A DNA stretch of 64,000 bases from Moraxella sp. ZY210820 (GCF_030674635.1 NZ_CP089978.1:1736001-1800000); one strand, 5' to 3'; counted from the first letter of the stretch, positions 27,773 through 36,309 are shown. Program-made: numbers and translations. The notes: generated by a model not told the origin, from the sequence alone.

Positions 27773-29695
27773 ATGTATCTAAAAAATATTTTTATTGAAA
27801 ACATGGGCGCTATTGAAAAATTTTCATTGGTTGAAAATGATTTATTTATCAATGACAATCCTAAACCAATTATTCTATTGGGGAAAAATGGTACTGGAAA
27901 AACCACACTGTTATCTAGTATAGTAGATGCCCTTTACGAACTTTCCAGCAATTGTTTCCAAGATGTTTTACCACATGAGGGGCTAAATCGCCAATATTTT
28001 AAAGTTTCAGGTTCAAAAAATATGAGAGTTAATTCCCAATATGCTTTCTCGTATATTAATTTTGCTGTTGAAGAAGAAATTTTAGAGTATTGTGATAAAA
28101 ATGGGGATGTAGATAATATAGATATATCTTTGGCGACAAATAATCTAATTTCCAACAACCTAAAATCTAACAAAGGTAAGCAAATTTCCTCATTTAATCA
28201 GGAGCAAAACGATATTTTTGAAAAAGATTTTTTGGCTAATTCCTATTGTTATTTTCCTTCTGATAGATATGAGTTGCCCTACTGGATTAATAAGGGGGCT
28301 ATTTCTCAACTAGAGCAATTTAAAGAAATTCAAAGATTTTCAAACAAGTTAAATCGAGATATTTTAGTAAGAAAATCTTTAGATAATATCAAAGCTTGGA
28401 TTCTAGATGTTTTTCTAGATTCAAGAGCTGATTTATTATTCAAGAACGATGGCTCAGTACATGCAAAAAGACCAATGCAAGATTTACAATTATTGCAAAC
28501 ATCAATAAGAAATATAGAAAAATTAATTGGCAGAATTGTACAAAAAGACATTGTATTAGATTTAAATTTAAGGGGCACTTCTCAATCTAGAATTAGACTG
28601 ATAGATGTATCATCAAATCTTGAGTTTGTTCCTTCCCTTGATAACCTATCGGCTGGACAAAGCACTCTACTAAGTATATTTGGAACAATTATTCAATATT
28701 CAGATAGAGCAGATCTTATAAAAAGCATCAACTTAGGTGAAATACAAGGCATTGTAATTATTGATGAAATAGACTTGCATTTACACATTGAATTACAAAA
28801 TAAAATTCTACCAGAGCTGATTAAATTATTCCCAAAGGTTCAGTTCATCATTACTACGCACTCTCCATTTTTCTTGGCAGGCCTATCAGAAACTTTCTCC
28901 CAAGAAGAATATTTATTGGTTAATATGCCAAATGGGGATATTATTACTGATACTTCTAGATTTGAAGAGTTTAAGAAAGCTTACGATTTATTTGTTGATA
29001 TAAATAATAACTATAAATATGAGCTTGATATACTTCACTCTCAAATAAGAGAAAGTACTAAGCCATTAATTATTACTGAAGGAAAAACAGATTGGAAACA
29101 TATTAAGTCTGCACTAAAACATCTAGATCACCGTTTAGATATAGAGTTTCTTGAGTATGAGGAAGATATAAAAATGGGAGATACCACATTAAGAACAATG
29201 GCTGAAAATTTTAAATCATTACCCAATCAAAGAAAGATAATTTGTATTTTTGATAGGGATAATAATGAAATTTTAAGGTCATATGGTCAACAATCATTTA
29301 ACAATTTAGGTAATAATGTTTTTACTATGTGTATTCCTAAAATATCCAATGAGTTAGATAAAATTTCTATTGAGTTTTACTATAATAAAAATGACTTATC
29401 TAGAGAAGATAATCATGGTAGAAAGTTATTTTTAGGTACTGATTTCCATGAAGGAACCCCAAATAGTATATGTGGTCAATATCAGACTAAAAAAATGGAT
29501 AAGGCAGGAAAACTTACTGTCATTGATGAAAAAATATATAAGTCGGATGATAAAGAAATGCAAAATTCAATTGCTTTAACAAAAAGTGATTTTGCAGATT
29601 ACATATTAAATGAGAATGAATATTTCACGGGCATAGACTTCTCTAATTTTCAAAAAATTTTAGATGTTATCGCTCAGATTATTGAGTTGGAATAA
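27773..29695 (+). CDS. OLD-like ABC-ATPase with TOPRIM domain
   Basis: This 640-residue protein joins an SMC/ABC-type ATPase to a TOPRIM nuclease domain. It has Walker A GKNGTGKTT (residue about 37), a large insertion, the signature LSAGQST near 298, Walker B GIVIIDEIDLHLH near 325, the H-loop ITTHSPFFL near 360, then TOPRIM motifs PLIITEGKTDWKHI near 440 and ICIFDRDNN near 500. OLD-family proteins act as nucleases, often in phage defence. No UvrD-like helicase follows, so it is not a Gabija pair. It is AT-rich against its surroundings, and its stop overlaps the LysR start (TAATG). Confidence 0.85.
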   Translation: MYLKNIFIENMGAIEKFSLVENDLFINDNPKPIILLGKNGTGKTTLLSSIVDALYELSSNCFQDVLPHEGLNRQYFKVSGSKNMRVNSQYAFSYINFAVEEEILEYCDKNGDVDNIDISLATNNLISNNLKSNKGKQISSFNQEQNDIFEKDFLANSYCYFPSDRYELPYWINKGAISQLEQFKEIQRFSNKLNRDILVRKSLDNIKAWILDVFLDSRADLLFKNDGSVHAKRPMQDLQLLQTSIRNIEKLIGRIVQKDIVLDLNLRGTSQSRIRLIDVSSNLEFVPSLDNLSAGQSTLLSIFGTIIQYSDRADLIKSINLGEIQGIVIIDEIDLHLHIELQNKILPELIKLFPKVQFIITTHSPFFLAGLSETFSQEEYLLVNMPNGDIITDTSRFEEFKKAYDLFVDINNNYKYELDILHSQIRESTKPLIITEGKTDWKHIKSALKHLDHRLDIEFLEYEEDIKMGDTTLRTMAENFKSLPNQRKIICIFDRDNNEILRSYGQQSFNNLGNNVFTMCIPKISNELDKISIEFYYNKNDLSREDNHGRKLFLGTDFHEGTPNSICGQYQTKKMDKAGKLTVIDEKIYKSDDKEMQNSIALTKSDFADYILNENEYFTGIDFSNFQKILDVIAQIIELE

Positions 29696-30564
29696 TGAAC
29701 CTAAACGCCTTATCCCTATTTGTTGCCGTCATCAAACACGGTAGTCTCTCCAAAACGGCTGAAAAATTGGGCGTGCCGATTGCTACCATTAGCCGTCAAA
29801 TTGCCGAGCTGGAAAAATCCTTACAAATTCAACTGTTTGACCGCCAAAAATCAGGTGTTAAACCGACAATGGCAGGGCAAAAACTCTATGACGAAGTGCA
29901 TTTGTCCATTGATAATTTGTTGAATGCCAAGCAGGTTTTGTTTGACGATGAACAAAATTTAAAAGGCATTTTGCGGATTTCCGCTCCGCCCAAATGCGAG
30001 CCTGTGCTGGCGTGGGTCAGCGAATTTCAACAAAAATTCCCCAATGTGCAAATTCACGCCACGATGACCGAACGCATTTTGGATTTGAGTGCCGACAGCA
30101 TTGATGTGGCGTTTCGCATTGGCGAGCTTCACGGCGAGCATTTTATCGCCAAAAAAGTCGCCACGCTTGGCACAAAATGGGTGGCTCACCCCGAGTTATT
30201 GGCTCGTTTTGGTACGCCAAGCACCTTGAAAGAATTGAAAAATTTCCCCATTGCCACTTGGGCAAAAAATGGCGAAAACGAAATTATCATTCAAATGAAT
30301 AAAGAGAAAATCGCCTTGCCGTTTTTGTTTGCCAGCAATGATGCCTATGCGGTGGAATATATGGTTTTGCAGGGGCAGGCGATTGGGCAAATTTCTGATT
30401 TGACGGCAAATGAGTGGATAAAAGACAAGCGTGTGGTGGAGATTTTGCCCGAGCTTGCCAAGCCCAATTATGATTTGTTTATGCTCTATGCTTCAAAGCG
30501 TTATCCGTCTGCGATTGTGCGGAAATTTGTGGAATTTGTTTTGGGGAAAATTCAGGCAGCCTGA
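29695..30564 (+). CDS. LysR-family regulator, copy 1
   Basis: A 289-residue LysR-type regulator. The winged helix is MNLNALSLFVAVIKHGSLSKTAEKLGVPIATISRQIAELEKSLQIQLFDRQ (residues 1-51), followed by a periplasmic-binding-like effector domain. It overlaps the OLD-like gene by one base. Its last codons (QAA-stop) lie inside an uptake sequence (30,554-30,565). The paralogue at 46,972 is clearly related throughout. It converges on the OYE gene; without the cargo it would be divergent from the secreted hydrolase gene, a likely original target. Confidence 0.9.
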   Translation: MNLNALSLFVAVIKHGSLSKTAEKLGVPIATISRQIAELEKSLQIQLFDRQKSGVKPTMAGQKLYDEVHLSIDNLLNAKQVLFDDEQNLKGILRISAPPKCEPVLAWVSEFQQKFPNVQIHATMTERILDLSADSIDVAFRIGELHGEHFIAKKVATLGTKWVAHPELLARFGTPSTLKELKNFPIATWAKNGENEIIIQMNKEKIALPFLFASNDAYAVEYMVLQGQAIGQISDLTANEWIKDKRVVEILPELAKPNYDLFMLYASKRYPSAIVRKFVEFVLGKIQAA

Positions 30565-30608
30565 ATATAAAAACACCGTTTAAAATCAAAACTTAAACGG
30601 TGTTTTTT
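30554..30608. repeat. Kingella-type DUS overlapping the LysR stop, plus terminator
   Basis: AGGCAGCCTGAA (30,554-30,565) supplies the final codons and TGA stop of LysR copy 1. The hairpin AAACACCGTTT...AAACGGTGTTTTTT follows between convergent genes. Confidence 0.85.
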
Positions 30609-30610
30609 AA

Positions 30611-31822
30611 TTAACTCCGCCCTGTACTTAATCCAGCTTTCCCATTCGCCACAATCGTATTAAACAGCACTTTCCACGCCGACAATTTCGGATTGGGCGA
30701 TTTGCCTTCGCCAATTAAACGCATTTGCGACATATACCAATCCATTTCCAAAACCGCCCCGACTTTTTTATCAAGCGGTGCAAAGCCTGTTTTAATGCGG
30801 TTGGTGGTCAGCGTTTGGTATGTGCCATTTTGGATTTGATTGGGCAAATCGGGCATTAGGGCAAGCGGACGAGCAATGCCGATTAAATCTAAATTGCCAC
30901 TTTTTAACGCGTCATTCATCGCTGTTTCGCTTCTAAATCCGCCTGTGATAATGAGCGGAACTTGGCTGATTTTGCGGGCTTTTTCGGCATAATCTAGGAA
31001 AAAGGCTTCTCTTTGGCGGGTGCTGGATTTTTCAGCCAGCATAGCAGGGCTTTCGTAGTTTCCACCAGAAATTTCAATAAAATCAATGCCTAATTCCGAC
31101 AGTTTGGCAACAACGGCAAGACTGTCATTTTCATCAAAACCGCCTTTTTGAAAATCGGCTGAATTTAATTTCACGCCCACCAAAAAATCAGGACGGACAT
31201 TTTCACGAATGCCTTGATAAATTTTTAACAAAAAATTCATTCGGTTAGCCAAACTTCCGCCCCAGTCATCGGTACGAGTATTGTGGTGTGGCGACAAAAA
31301 TTGGCTAATCAAATAACCGTGTGCCGCGTGAATCTGCACACCGCTAAACCCTGCCTTTTGGGCGATTTGGGCGGTCTTGACAAAATTATCAATAAGCTCT
31401 TTAATTTCAAATGCTTGAAGCTCTCGTGGCGGATTGATAAAGCCGTCCATTCCGACCAGGGGTACGGCACTTGGGGCAACCGGCACAGGATTTACCGCTT
31501 TGGGCGATTGTTTACCTGCGTGGTTGATTTGCATAATCATCAAGGTGCCGTCTGTTTTGCCAGCGTCCGCCCACGCTTTTAGCATATTTAAATCGTCTTC
31601 GTTTGACACCACGACATCGTGCGTAGAGCCTTTGCCCTCTTTGTTTATCATCACATTGCCTGTAACCAAAACCCCTGCCCCACCTTTTGCCCAAGTGCGG
31701 TACAGATTAACAAGGCTTTGGGTGGGTTTGTCGCTTTTGGCAAGCTGTTCTTCCATCGCCGATTTAAAAAAGCGGTTTTTGGCGGTCGTGCCGTTTGGGA
31801 AGGTAAAGGATTGAAATAACAT
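30611..31822 (-). CDS. Old Yellow Enzyme-type NADH:flavin oxidoreductase
   Basis: A 403-residue TIM-barrel FMN enzyme that reduces activated C=C bonds of electrophilic enones. Features are the N-terminal KNRFFKSAMEE, QINHAGKQS near residue 100, the active-site IHAAHGYLISQFLSPHHNTRTDDWGGSLANR near residue 165, and the phosphate-binding ITGGFRS near 290. Length is typical of the YqjM/enoate reductase group. A strong promoter with an ArsR-like palindrome lies upstream (31,844-31,897), shared with the quinone oxidoreductase gene. Confidence 0.92.
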   Translation of the reverse strand: MLFQSFTFPNGTTAKNRFFKSAMEEQLAKSDKPTQSLVNLYRTWAKGGAGVLVTGNVMINKEGKGSTHDVVVSNEDDLNMLKAWADAGKTDGTLMIMQINHAGKQSPKAVNPVPVAPSAVPLVGMDGFINPPRELQAFEIKELIDNFVKTAQIAQKAGFSGVQIHAAHGYLISQFLSPHHNTRTDDWGGSLANRMNFLLKIYQGIRENVRPDFLVGVKLNSADFQKGGFDENDSLAVVAKLSELGIDFIEISGGNYESPAMLAEKSSTRQREAFFLDYAEKARKISQVPLIITGGFRSETAMNDALKSGNLDLIGIARPLALMPDLPNQIQNGTYQTLTTNRIKTGFAPLDKKVGAVLEMDWYMSQMRLIGEGKSPNPKLSAWKVLFNTIVANGKAGLSTGRS

Positions 31823-31843
31823 AGAATGTCTCTTTTTAAGTTG

Positions 31844-31897
31844 ATATGTTTAAAAATTTAAACATATTATAAGGGGGAAAGTGGGGGAAGTCAAGAG
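31844..31897 (-). promoter_or_regulatory. Promoter with ArsR-like palindrome, OYE gene
   Basis: On the minus strand TTGACT and TATAAT are separated by 17 bp of C-rich sequence. A near-perfect 24-bp palindrome (31,844-31,867; ATGTTTAAA/TTTAAACAT arms) lies immediately downstream of the -10. The same unit precedes the quinone oxidoreductase gene. Confidence 0.82.
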
Positions 31898-31902
31898 TTT
31901 TC

Positions 31903-31970
31903 AGGCTGCCTGAAAATGATTTTGCACAATTTCAATAAAAAACACCGCCCACATTTTTGCAAGCGGTGTT
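31903..31970. repeat. Simonsiella-type DUS plus terminator hairpin
   Basis: AGGCTGCCTGAA is at 31,903-31,914. The hairpin AACACCGCCC...AAGCGGTGTT (31,939-31,970) ends the cyclophilin-like gene. Confidence 0.82.
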
Positions 31971-31974
31971 GTGC

Positions 31975-32436
31975 TTATGGTTTGCCCCATTTGACCTGTA
32001 CTGTACCACGCCCCAAAGCGTTTTTTAAGCCGTCCGTTTGGTGGATTTTGCCGATTTTGGTGTAGCGGTAAGTGCTGTCAAAACTTTCATAAAAAATCAC
32101 CACCGTATCGCCTTGCCAAAGCAGGACATCGCCCGCATTGATACGCCCGATTTTTTGGTCGTTCGTCGGCAAAGGTTTGGGCAAAGTGGCAAATTTTTCA
32201 TTGTTTAAATGGTCGTCCATTGCCAAATCAAGTGGTAAAAGATTGGCAAAAGCGGTGGCAGTTTCGTTATTTTCTAATTGTAAATCAAATGGTTGATTGT
32301 TGATTTGTAAAACAATGGCGGACTGGTTCATCAAAATTTCCTGTTTGGGGGCGGTGGGGTTGTTTGGCTCGGCATTGCAGGCGGTGATGAATGTGGCATT
32401 GACCGCCATTAAAATGGCAAATAAATGGGTTTTCAT
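31975..32436 (-). CDS. Cyclophilin-like fold lipoprotein
   Basis: A 153-residue exported protein. The signal peptide MKTHLFAILMAVNATFITAC ends in a lipobox cysteine (residue 20), predicting lipidation. The mature part has the cyclophilin-like fold pattern of the YhcN/DUF369 group: INNQPFDLQLENNETATAFANLLPLDLAM ... GRINAGDVLLWQGDTVVIFYESFDSTYRYTKIGKI. Such proteins are often annotated cyclophilin-like without demonstrated isomerase activity. It lies between the OYE and quinone oxidoreductase genes, suggesting a link to oxidative or electrophile stress. Confidence 0.72.
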   Translation of the reverse strand: MKTHLFAILMAVNATFITACNAEPNNPTAPKQEILMNQSAIVLQINNQPFDLQLENNETATAFANLLPLDLAMDDHLNNEKFATLPKPLPTNDQKIGRINAGDVLLWQGDTVVIFYESFDSTYRYTKIGKIHQTDGLKNALGRGTVQVKWGKP

Positions 32437-32491
32437 TTTTTACCTTTTAAAATAAAGTATTATAACAAATTAACTGCCCAATTTCATTTTC

Positions 32492-32503
32492 AGACTGCCT
32501 GAA
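32492..32503. repeat. DUS variant
   Basis: AGACTGCCTGAA differs from the Simonsiella-type 12-mer by one base. It ends the chimeric ORF region. Confidence 0.6.
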
Positions 32504-32507
32504 AATC

Positions 32508-32648
32508 CTATTTCTGATTGCTCGGACAATATTTCTTCATCAATTCAACCAATTCGCCCATTTTTTCAATTTCATCTTTCATCGCCAAAGTGTAAAAGCG
32601 GTTTTTGGCGTTTGTGTCGTTTGTGAAAGAAAAGGGCTTGAATAGCAT
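32508..32648 (-). pseudogene. 46-codon chimera: OYE N-terminus fused to ArsR C-terminus
   Basis: The frame reads MLFKPFSFTNDTNAKNRF (like the OYE start MLFQSFTFPNGTTAKNRF) and continues YTLAMKDEIEKMGELVELM then KKYCPS (like the end of the ArsR at 35,992). The join falls in AKNRF/GKERF, a short stretch of similarity between the two genes. The fusion is in frame with an AGGAAA ribosome-binding sequence and starts 15 bases after the quinone oxidoreductase stop. It is probably a deletion remnant of an ancestral OYE...ArsR pair; whether it is translated is unknown. Confidence 0.8.
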
Positions 32649-32663
32649 AAAAAGTTTCCTAAA

Positions 32664-33680
32664 TTAAGCTACAATTTGAATGACAATCTTGCCCTTTGCT
32701 CGTCCGCTTTCGCTGTATTCTAGGGCTTTTTGGGTGTCGTCAAAGACAAATACTTGGTCAATGATTGGGCGTAATTTGCCGTCCTCTACCCAAGTTTTGA
32801 TGATGTTTAACGCTTTGCCAGAGGGTTTCATAAACAAAAATTCATAACTTACCCCATACTTTTGGGCGGTTTTGTGGGTTTTGGCACTGATTAAGCCCAT
32901 TATAAATTGTTTGACCCACGACAGCCCCATTGCTTTGGCAAAATCTTTGGTTGGCACGCCTGCCACGCTGACAACTTTTCCGCCCCTTTTTAGCACCTTA
33001 AAGGAATGCTCCAAAGTCTCACCGCCAATGGTATCTAAGACAAAATCAAAATCGGATAATTTGTCATAAAAATTTTCTTGTTTATAATCAATCACTTCAT
33101 CAGCCCCCAGCGATTTGACCAATGCCAAACCCTGATTACTTGCGGTGGTGGCGACATACAAACCCAAAATTTTGGCGATTTGAATGGCGACACTGCCAAG
33201 ACCGCCCGCCCCTGCGTGAATAAGCACTTTGTCGCCTGCTTTGGCGTTCATTTTTTTAAAGGCTTGATAGGCGGTCAAAGCCACAAGGGGCAAACTTGCC
33301 GACTCATTAAAGTTAAGATTGGCAGGTTTTTTGGCAAGATTGGATTGGTCGATAGCGACAAACTCCCCAAAACTGCCAATCCGCAAGGTATCCGTGCGAG
33401 CAAAGACTTCATCGCTCACTGCAAATTCACGCACATTTTTGCCCACGCCTGCCACCGTGCCAGCAAAATCATTACCCAGCACAAGGGGCATAGAAAAAGG
33501 CAAAACCAGCTTTAAATCGCCATTTCTGATTTTAAAATCAAGCGGATTGACGCTGGCTGAATGCACCTTGACCAGCACATCATCATCGCCGATAGCGGGT
33601 GTTGGTACGCTGGTCTTTTGTACAGGGTGTTTGCCGTATTTTTGGACGGTCATTGCGTTCATTTGGGCAGGTAGGGTCAT
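32664..33680 (-). CDS. NADP-dependent quinone oxidoreductase (MDR family)
   Basis: A 338-residue medium-chain dehydrogenase/reductase of the zeta-crystallin-like quinone reductase type, without the structural zinc cysteines. The N-terminal GroES-like fold includes VHSASVNPLDFKIRNG and PLVLGNDFAGTVAGVG. The nucleotide site is VLIHAGAGGLGSVAIQIAK near residue 145. It likely reduces quinones or enones with NADPH. The promoter and palindrome upstream match those of the OYE gene, so both probably belong to one ArsR-controlled regulon. Confidence 0.9.
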   Translation of the reverse strand: MTLPAQMNAMTVQKYGKHPVQKTSVPTPAIGDDDVLVKVHSASVNPLDFKIRNGDLKLVLPFSMPLVLGNDFAGTVAGVGKNVREFAVSDEVFARTDTLRIGSFGEFVAIDQSNLAKKPANLNFNESASLPLVALTAYQAFKKMNAKAGDKVLIHAGAGGLGSVAIQIAKILGLYVATTASNQGLALVKSLGADEVIDYKQENFYDKLSDFDFVLDTIGGETLEHSFKVLKRGGKVVSVAGVPTKDFAKAMGLSWVKQFIMGLISAKTHKTAQKYGVSYEFLFMKPSGKALNIIKTWVEDGKLRPIIDQVFVFDDTQKALEYSESGRAKGKIVIQIVA

Positions 33681-33690
33681 TTATATTCTC

Positions 33691-33744
33691 ATAGGTTTAA
33701 AAATTTAAACATATTATAAGGGGGAAGGTGGGGGAAGTCAAGGG
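33691..33744 (-). promoter_or_regulatory. Promoter with ArsR-like palindrome, quinone oxidoreductase gene
   Basis: This is the same TTGAC/TATAAT promoter and downstream palindrome (33,691-33,714) as at 31,844-31,897, with about 30 further bases conserved. Confidence 0.82.
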
Positions 33745-33746
33745 GT

Positions 33747-34472
33747 TTAATCTGATGACACGAATTTGACATCAATACCTGCTTTTTTGGCTTGCAAGTG
33801 GTGTAGATGGCGTGGAATGGTGTAATGTCGCCCCTCTTTGATAAAATTTGCCCCTGTTTGATGAAATTCAAAATCCACACCAGCGTGAATGCAAGCGGTG
33901 CGAATTGCCAAAATCCACCCAAAATCACACGCCCTTGCCCTATCGCCAGACTCTCCGCCGACGATGACCTTATCAAGACCGTGCAAATAAACAGACAAAT
34001 CAATGGCGGATAATAAGGGTTCGCAAATTAAGGTTTTGTTTTTTAGAGGTAAATTAAGATAAATAGGCAGGCGGATATCGGCTTGTTTTTGATTTTCAAC
34101 CGTACAACAAATGGTAACATTATCAAACAACGCCCAATCGGACGGCAAATGCGCCCCAATACGCTCTACTCGCTTGGTGGTCATAAAAAATTGCAAATCG
34201 GGTCGTTGCCTTATCATCGCCCACGCTTCATCTCGCCACTCGTCCGCCTCATCAATAAAAAAATCTGAAGTAAAACAAGTATAAAGCACCTCACCAGACG
34301 GCACTTTATAAGTTTTATTTCTGGATTTTTTAATCGGCAAATGAAAATTTTGGGTCTTTTTGACAGTTTGACTGTCTCTACCGTATTTTTTGTCATCGGC
34401 ATACATATAGCAGTTGGCACAGCCCTCACTGATTTTTGTACAGCCGTGCCACAAATTCCAAAAAATCGCCAT
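33747..34472 (-). CDS. DUF5131 (phage Gp37/Gp68-like) protein
   Basis: A 241-residue protein with the N-terminal NLWHGCTKISEGCANCYMYADDKKYGRD, a Cx6CxxC cluster as in Gp37/Gp68/DUF5131 proteins, which are distant relatives of radical-SAM folds. GEVLYTCFTSDFFIDEADEWRDEAW and VIVGGESGDRARACDFGW are further family segments. It is often found on phages and mobile islands; the biochemical role is unknown. It ends 3 bases after the conserved quinone oxidoreductase promoter block, on the same strand. Confidence 0.82.
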   Translation of the reverse strand: MAIFWNLWHGCTKISEGCANCYMYADDKKYGRDSQTVKKTQNFHLPIKKSRNKTYKVPSGEVLYTCFTSDFFIDEADEWRDEAWAMIRQRPDLQFFMTTKRVERIGAHLPSDWALFDNVTICCTVENQKQADIRLPIYLNLPLKNKTLICEPLLSAIDLSVYLHGLDKVIVGGESGDRARACDFGWILAIRTACIHAGVDFEFHQTGANFIKEGRHYTIPRHLHHLQAKKAGIDVKFVSSD

Positions 34473-34587
34473 TTTTACCCCTAAACAGTCATTACATCTT
34501 TTAAAAAATCACTCGCCAGCCCCAAATCTCCTATTTTTCCAAAATCCCAATTTATAAAAAATCAAGTGAGGGAAATTAGGGAGATTT

Positions 34588-34665
34588 AGGCTACCTGAAA
34601 AGCGCTTTATCGCACCACCGTTTAAATAAAAATACCGCTTGAACCAAAACCCAAACGGTATTTTA
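34588..34665. repeat. Eikenella-type DUS plus terminator hairpin
   Basis: AGGCTACCTGAA is at 34,588-34,599. The hairpin AATACCGCTTG...CAAACGGTATT (34,628-34,665) ends the quinone reductase-like gene. Confidence 0.8.
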
Positions 34666-34677
34666 AAAATAAAAAGC

Positions 34678-35259
34678 TTAAAAATGCAGATTGATATGGC
34701 TTTCAAAATCTTTTAAATCCTGCTCAATTTGCGGATTTTTGACCACATCAAAACAAGCAAAAGTCGGCAATGCTGTCATTGCAAAAAATTTAAAATTACA
34801 ATGAATGGGGAAAAACAAATCATCAAGCCCTTTGCCAGCAAATAAATATTCCTGTGCATTATCAAACGCATTTTTCGGGGCATTGAAAGTGGCAGAAAGC
34901 AGATATTTTTTGCCGTGCATTTTTCCGCCTGTGCCGTAATTGATATTCGGATTGGCTGATGAACGACCATCCGTGTTGCACAAAATGCCACCCATTCCTG
35001 CGGTAAATACATCGTCCATATATTTTTTGGCAAGCCACGGTATCATCATCCAATTGCTTGGGAATTGGAAAATCACTGCGTCCGCCCATTGCCATTTTTC
35101 AAGTTCATCAGATACGGCATAATCGGTAACTTGACTGTGTTTGACTGTTAAACCTTTATTTTGTAATGATTTGGTAGCGACATCAATTAAGGACTTTGTT
35201 AATTCGCCTTTGGAGAAATCATAAGGCTGGTGGGCGTTGATGATTAAAATGTTTTGCAT
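34678..35259 (-). CDS. NAD(P)H-dependent quinone reductase-like flavoprotein (MdaB/KefF type)
   Basis: A 193-residue flavodoxin-like protein of the NQO1/MdaB group that reduces quinones in two-electron steps. The FMN/FAD phosphate loop is in NILIINAHQPYDFSKGELTKSL, followed by WADAVIFQFPSNWMMIPWLAKKYMDDVF, a hallmark of MdaB, and GMGGILCNTDGRS. I start at MQNIL (35,259), after CAGGAT, rather than five codons upstream. It joins the quinone- and electrophile-handling genes around it. Confidence 0.88.
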   Translation of the reverse strand: MQNILIINAHQPYDFSKGELTKSLIDVATKSLQNKGLTVKHSQVTDYAVSDELEKWQWADAVIFQFPSNWMMIPWLAKKYMDDVFTAGMGGILCNTDGRSSANPNINYGTGGKMHGKKYLLSATFNAPKNAFDNAQEYLFAGKGLDDLFFPIHCNFKFFAMTALPTFACFDVVKNPQIEQDLKDFESHINLHF

Positions 35260-35288
35260 ATCCTGAAATTCCAAAAATTAAAGAAACA

Positions 35289-35300
35289 TTATATTTTATG
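35289..35300. repeat. DUS variant
   Basis: TGGCTACCTGAA differs by one base from the Eikenella-type 12-mer AGGCTACCTGAA and lies within a small hairpin (ATGGCT/AGCCAT). Confidence 0.6.
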
Positions 35301-35333
35301 GCTACCTGAAAGCCATTTTAGCGATGGAAGAAA

Positions 35334-35984
35334 TTAATTTATATTTATATTACCCACCCCCCAAATCTCTTCTTTTTCCAAAATGCCTGTTTTATTCTGT
35401 AATGCCGCCTCAATCATTGCCCTTGCCAAAACATCGGTGGGCATTGGTTTGGCAGATTGAAACAAGCCCAATCCATTAAAAAATGATAAAATCTTTTCGC
35501 TTAAATTTTCGCCCAAACGGTCGGAATGTTCTCGTTTTAATAAAGGCGGTCTGACAATGGTCAGTTTATTTAATCCAATGGCTTGTAAGGCATTTTCAAG
35601 CTCGCCTTTTAAGCGGTAATAAAATAAGGGACTTTTTGCATTTGCCCCCTGCGATGAGATGACAACAAAGCGTGCAATGTCATTTTGCTTGGCGATTTTG
35701 GCAAAATTGACAGGATAATCTAGGTCAATTTTTCGTTGATTGTCTTTGCTCCCTGCCTGCTTTAAGGTCGTCCCCAAACAGCAAAACAGCACATCGCCAC
35801 GCACTTTATCCGCCCAAGTGTCAGGACGGTCAAAATCAATCAAATGCACGGTTAATTTTGGGTGCGTGATTGCCACAGGTTTTCGCACAAAAATCATCAC
35901 ACTTTGGTAATGCTCATTATTTAATAATAATTGGGTCAGGGCATTGCCTGTCGCCCCTGTTGCACCAATAACAATTGCTTTCAT
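35334..35984 (-). CDS. NAD(P)H-binding Rossmann oxidoreductase (HTATIP2/YbjT-like)
   Basis: A 216-residue atypical short-chain dehydrogenase. The N-terminal dinucleotide motif is MKAIVIGATGATGNALTQLLL, followed by VLFCCLGTTLKQAGSKDNQRKIDLDYPVNFAKIA and RFVVISSQGANAKSPLFYYRLKGELENAL, the pattern of HTATIP2-like proteins. The substrate is unknown. It lies 7 bases after the ArsR stop on the same strand, so it is probably co-transcribed with and controlled by that regulator. Confidence 0.85.
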   Translation of the reverse strand: MKAIVIGATGATGNALTQLLLNNEHYQSVMIFVRKPVAITHPKLTVHLIDFDRPDTWADKVRGDVLFCCLGTTLKQAGSKDNQRKIDLDYPVNFAKIAKQNDIARFVVISSQGANAKSPLFYYRLKGELENALQAIGLNKLTIVRPPLLKREHSDRLGENLSEKILSFFNGLGLFQSAKPMPTDVLARAMIEAALQNKTGILEKEEIWGVGNININ

Positions 35985-35991
35985 TTTTAGT

Positions 35992-36309
35992 TTATTCCTT
36001 GGATGGACAATATTTTTTCATCAATTCAACGAGTTCACCCATTTTTTCAATTTCATCTTTCATCGCCAACGCATAAAACCGCTCTTTGCCGATTTGCTCT
36101 ACGCTGACGGCATTGGCGGATAGCATAATTTTTAAATGATGCGACACCGCAGGGCGTGATAAATGTAAGTTTTCGGTGATGTCGTTGACTTTCATTTTGC
36201 CGTTTTCCAGTAAAAGTTTTAAAATCAAATGGCGGTTTTCGTCTGATAGCACGGTAAAAATGGGAATGCAGTCTTTCATCAAACGCATTGCGTGGGCTTG
36301 TTCGTTCAT
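35992..36309 (-). CDS. ArsR-family winged-helix regulator
   Basis: A 105-residue ArsR/SmtB-type repressor: CIPIFTVLSDENRHLILKLLLENGKMKVNDITENLHLSRPAVSHHLKIML, with recognition helix LSRPAVSHHLKIM. It lacks the alpha-3 CxC metal site of ArsR proper; Cys residues are present only near positions 14 and 101, so it may sense redox or small molecules rather than metals. A related palindrome half (around 36,320-36,345) precedes it, and full palindromes precede the OYE and quinone oxidoreductase genes. Confidence 0.88.
   Translation of the reverse strand: MNEQAHAMRLMKDCIPIFTVLSDENRHLILKLLLENGKMKVNDITENLHLSRPAVSHHLKIMLSANAVSVEQIGKERFYALAMKDEIEKMGELVELMKKYCPSKE

Noticed and set aside
27773..29695. Gabija system (GajA)
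   Set aside because: The protein has OLD-like motifs, but the partner UvrD-type helicase GajB is absent; the next gene is a LysR regulator.
33747..34472. Prophage remnant, from the phage-like DUF5131 gene
   Set aside because: It is a single gene among redox genes, with no phage structural, replication or lysis genes anywhere in the window.
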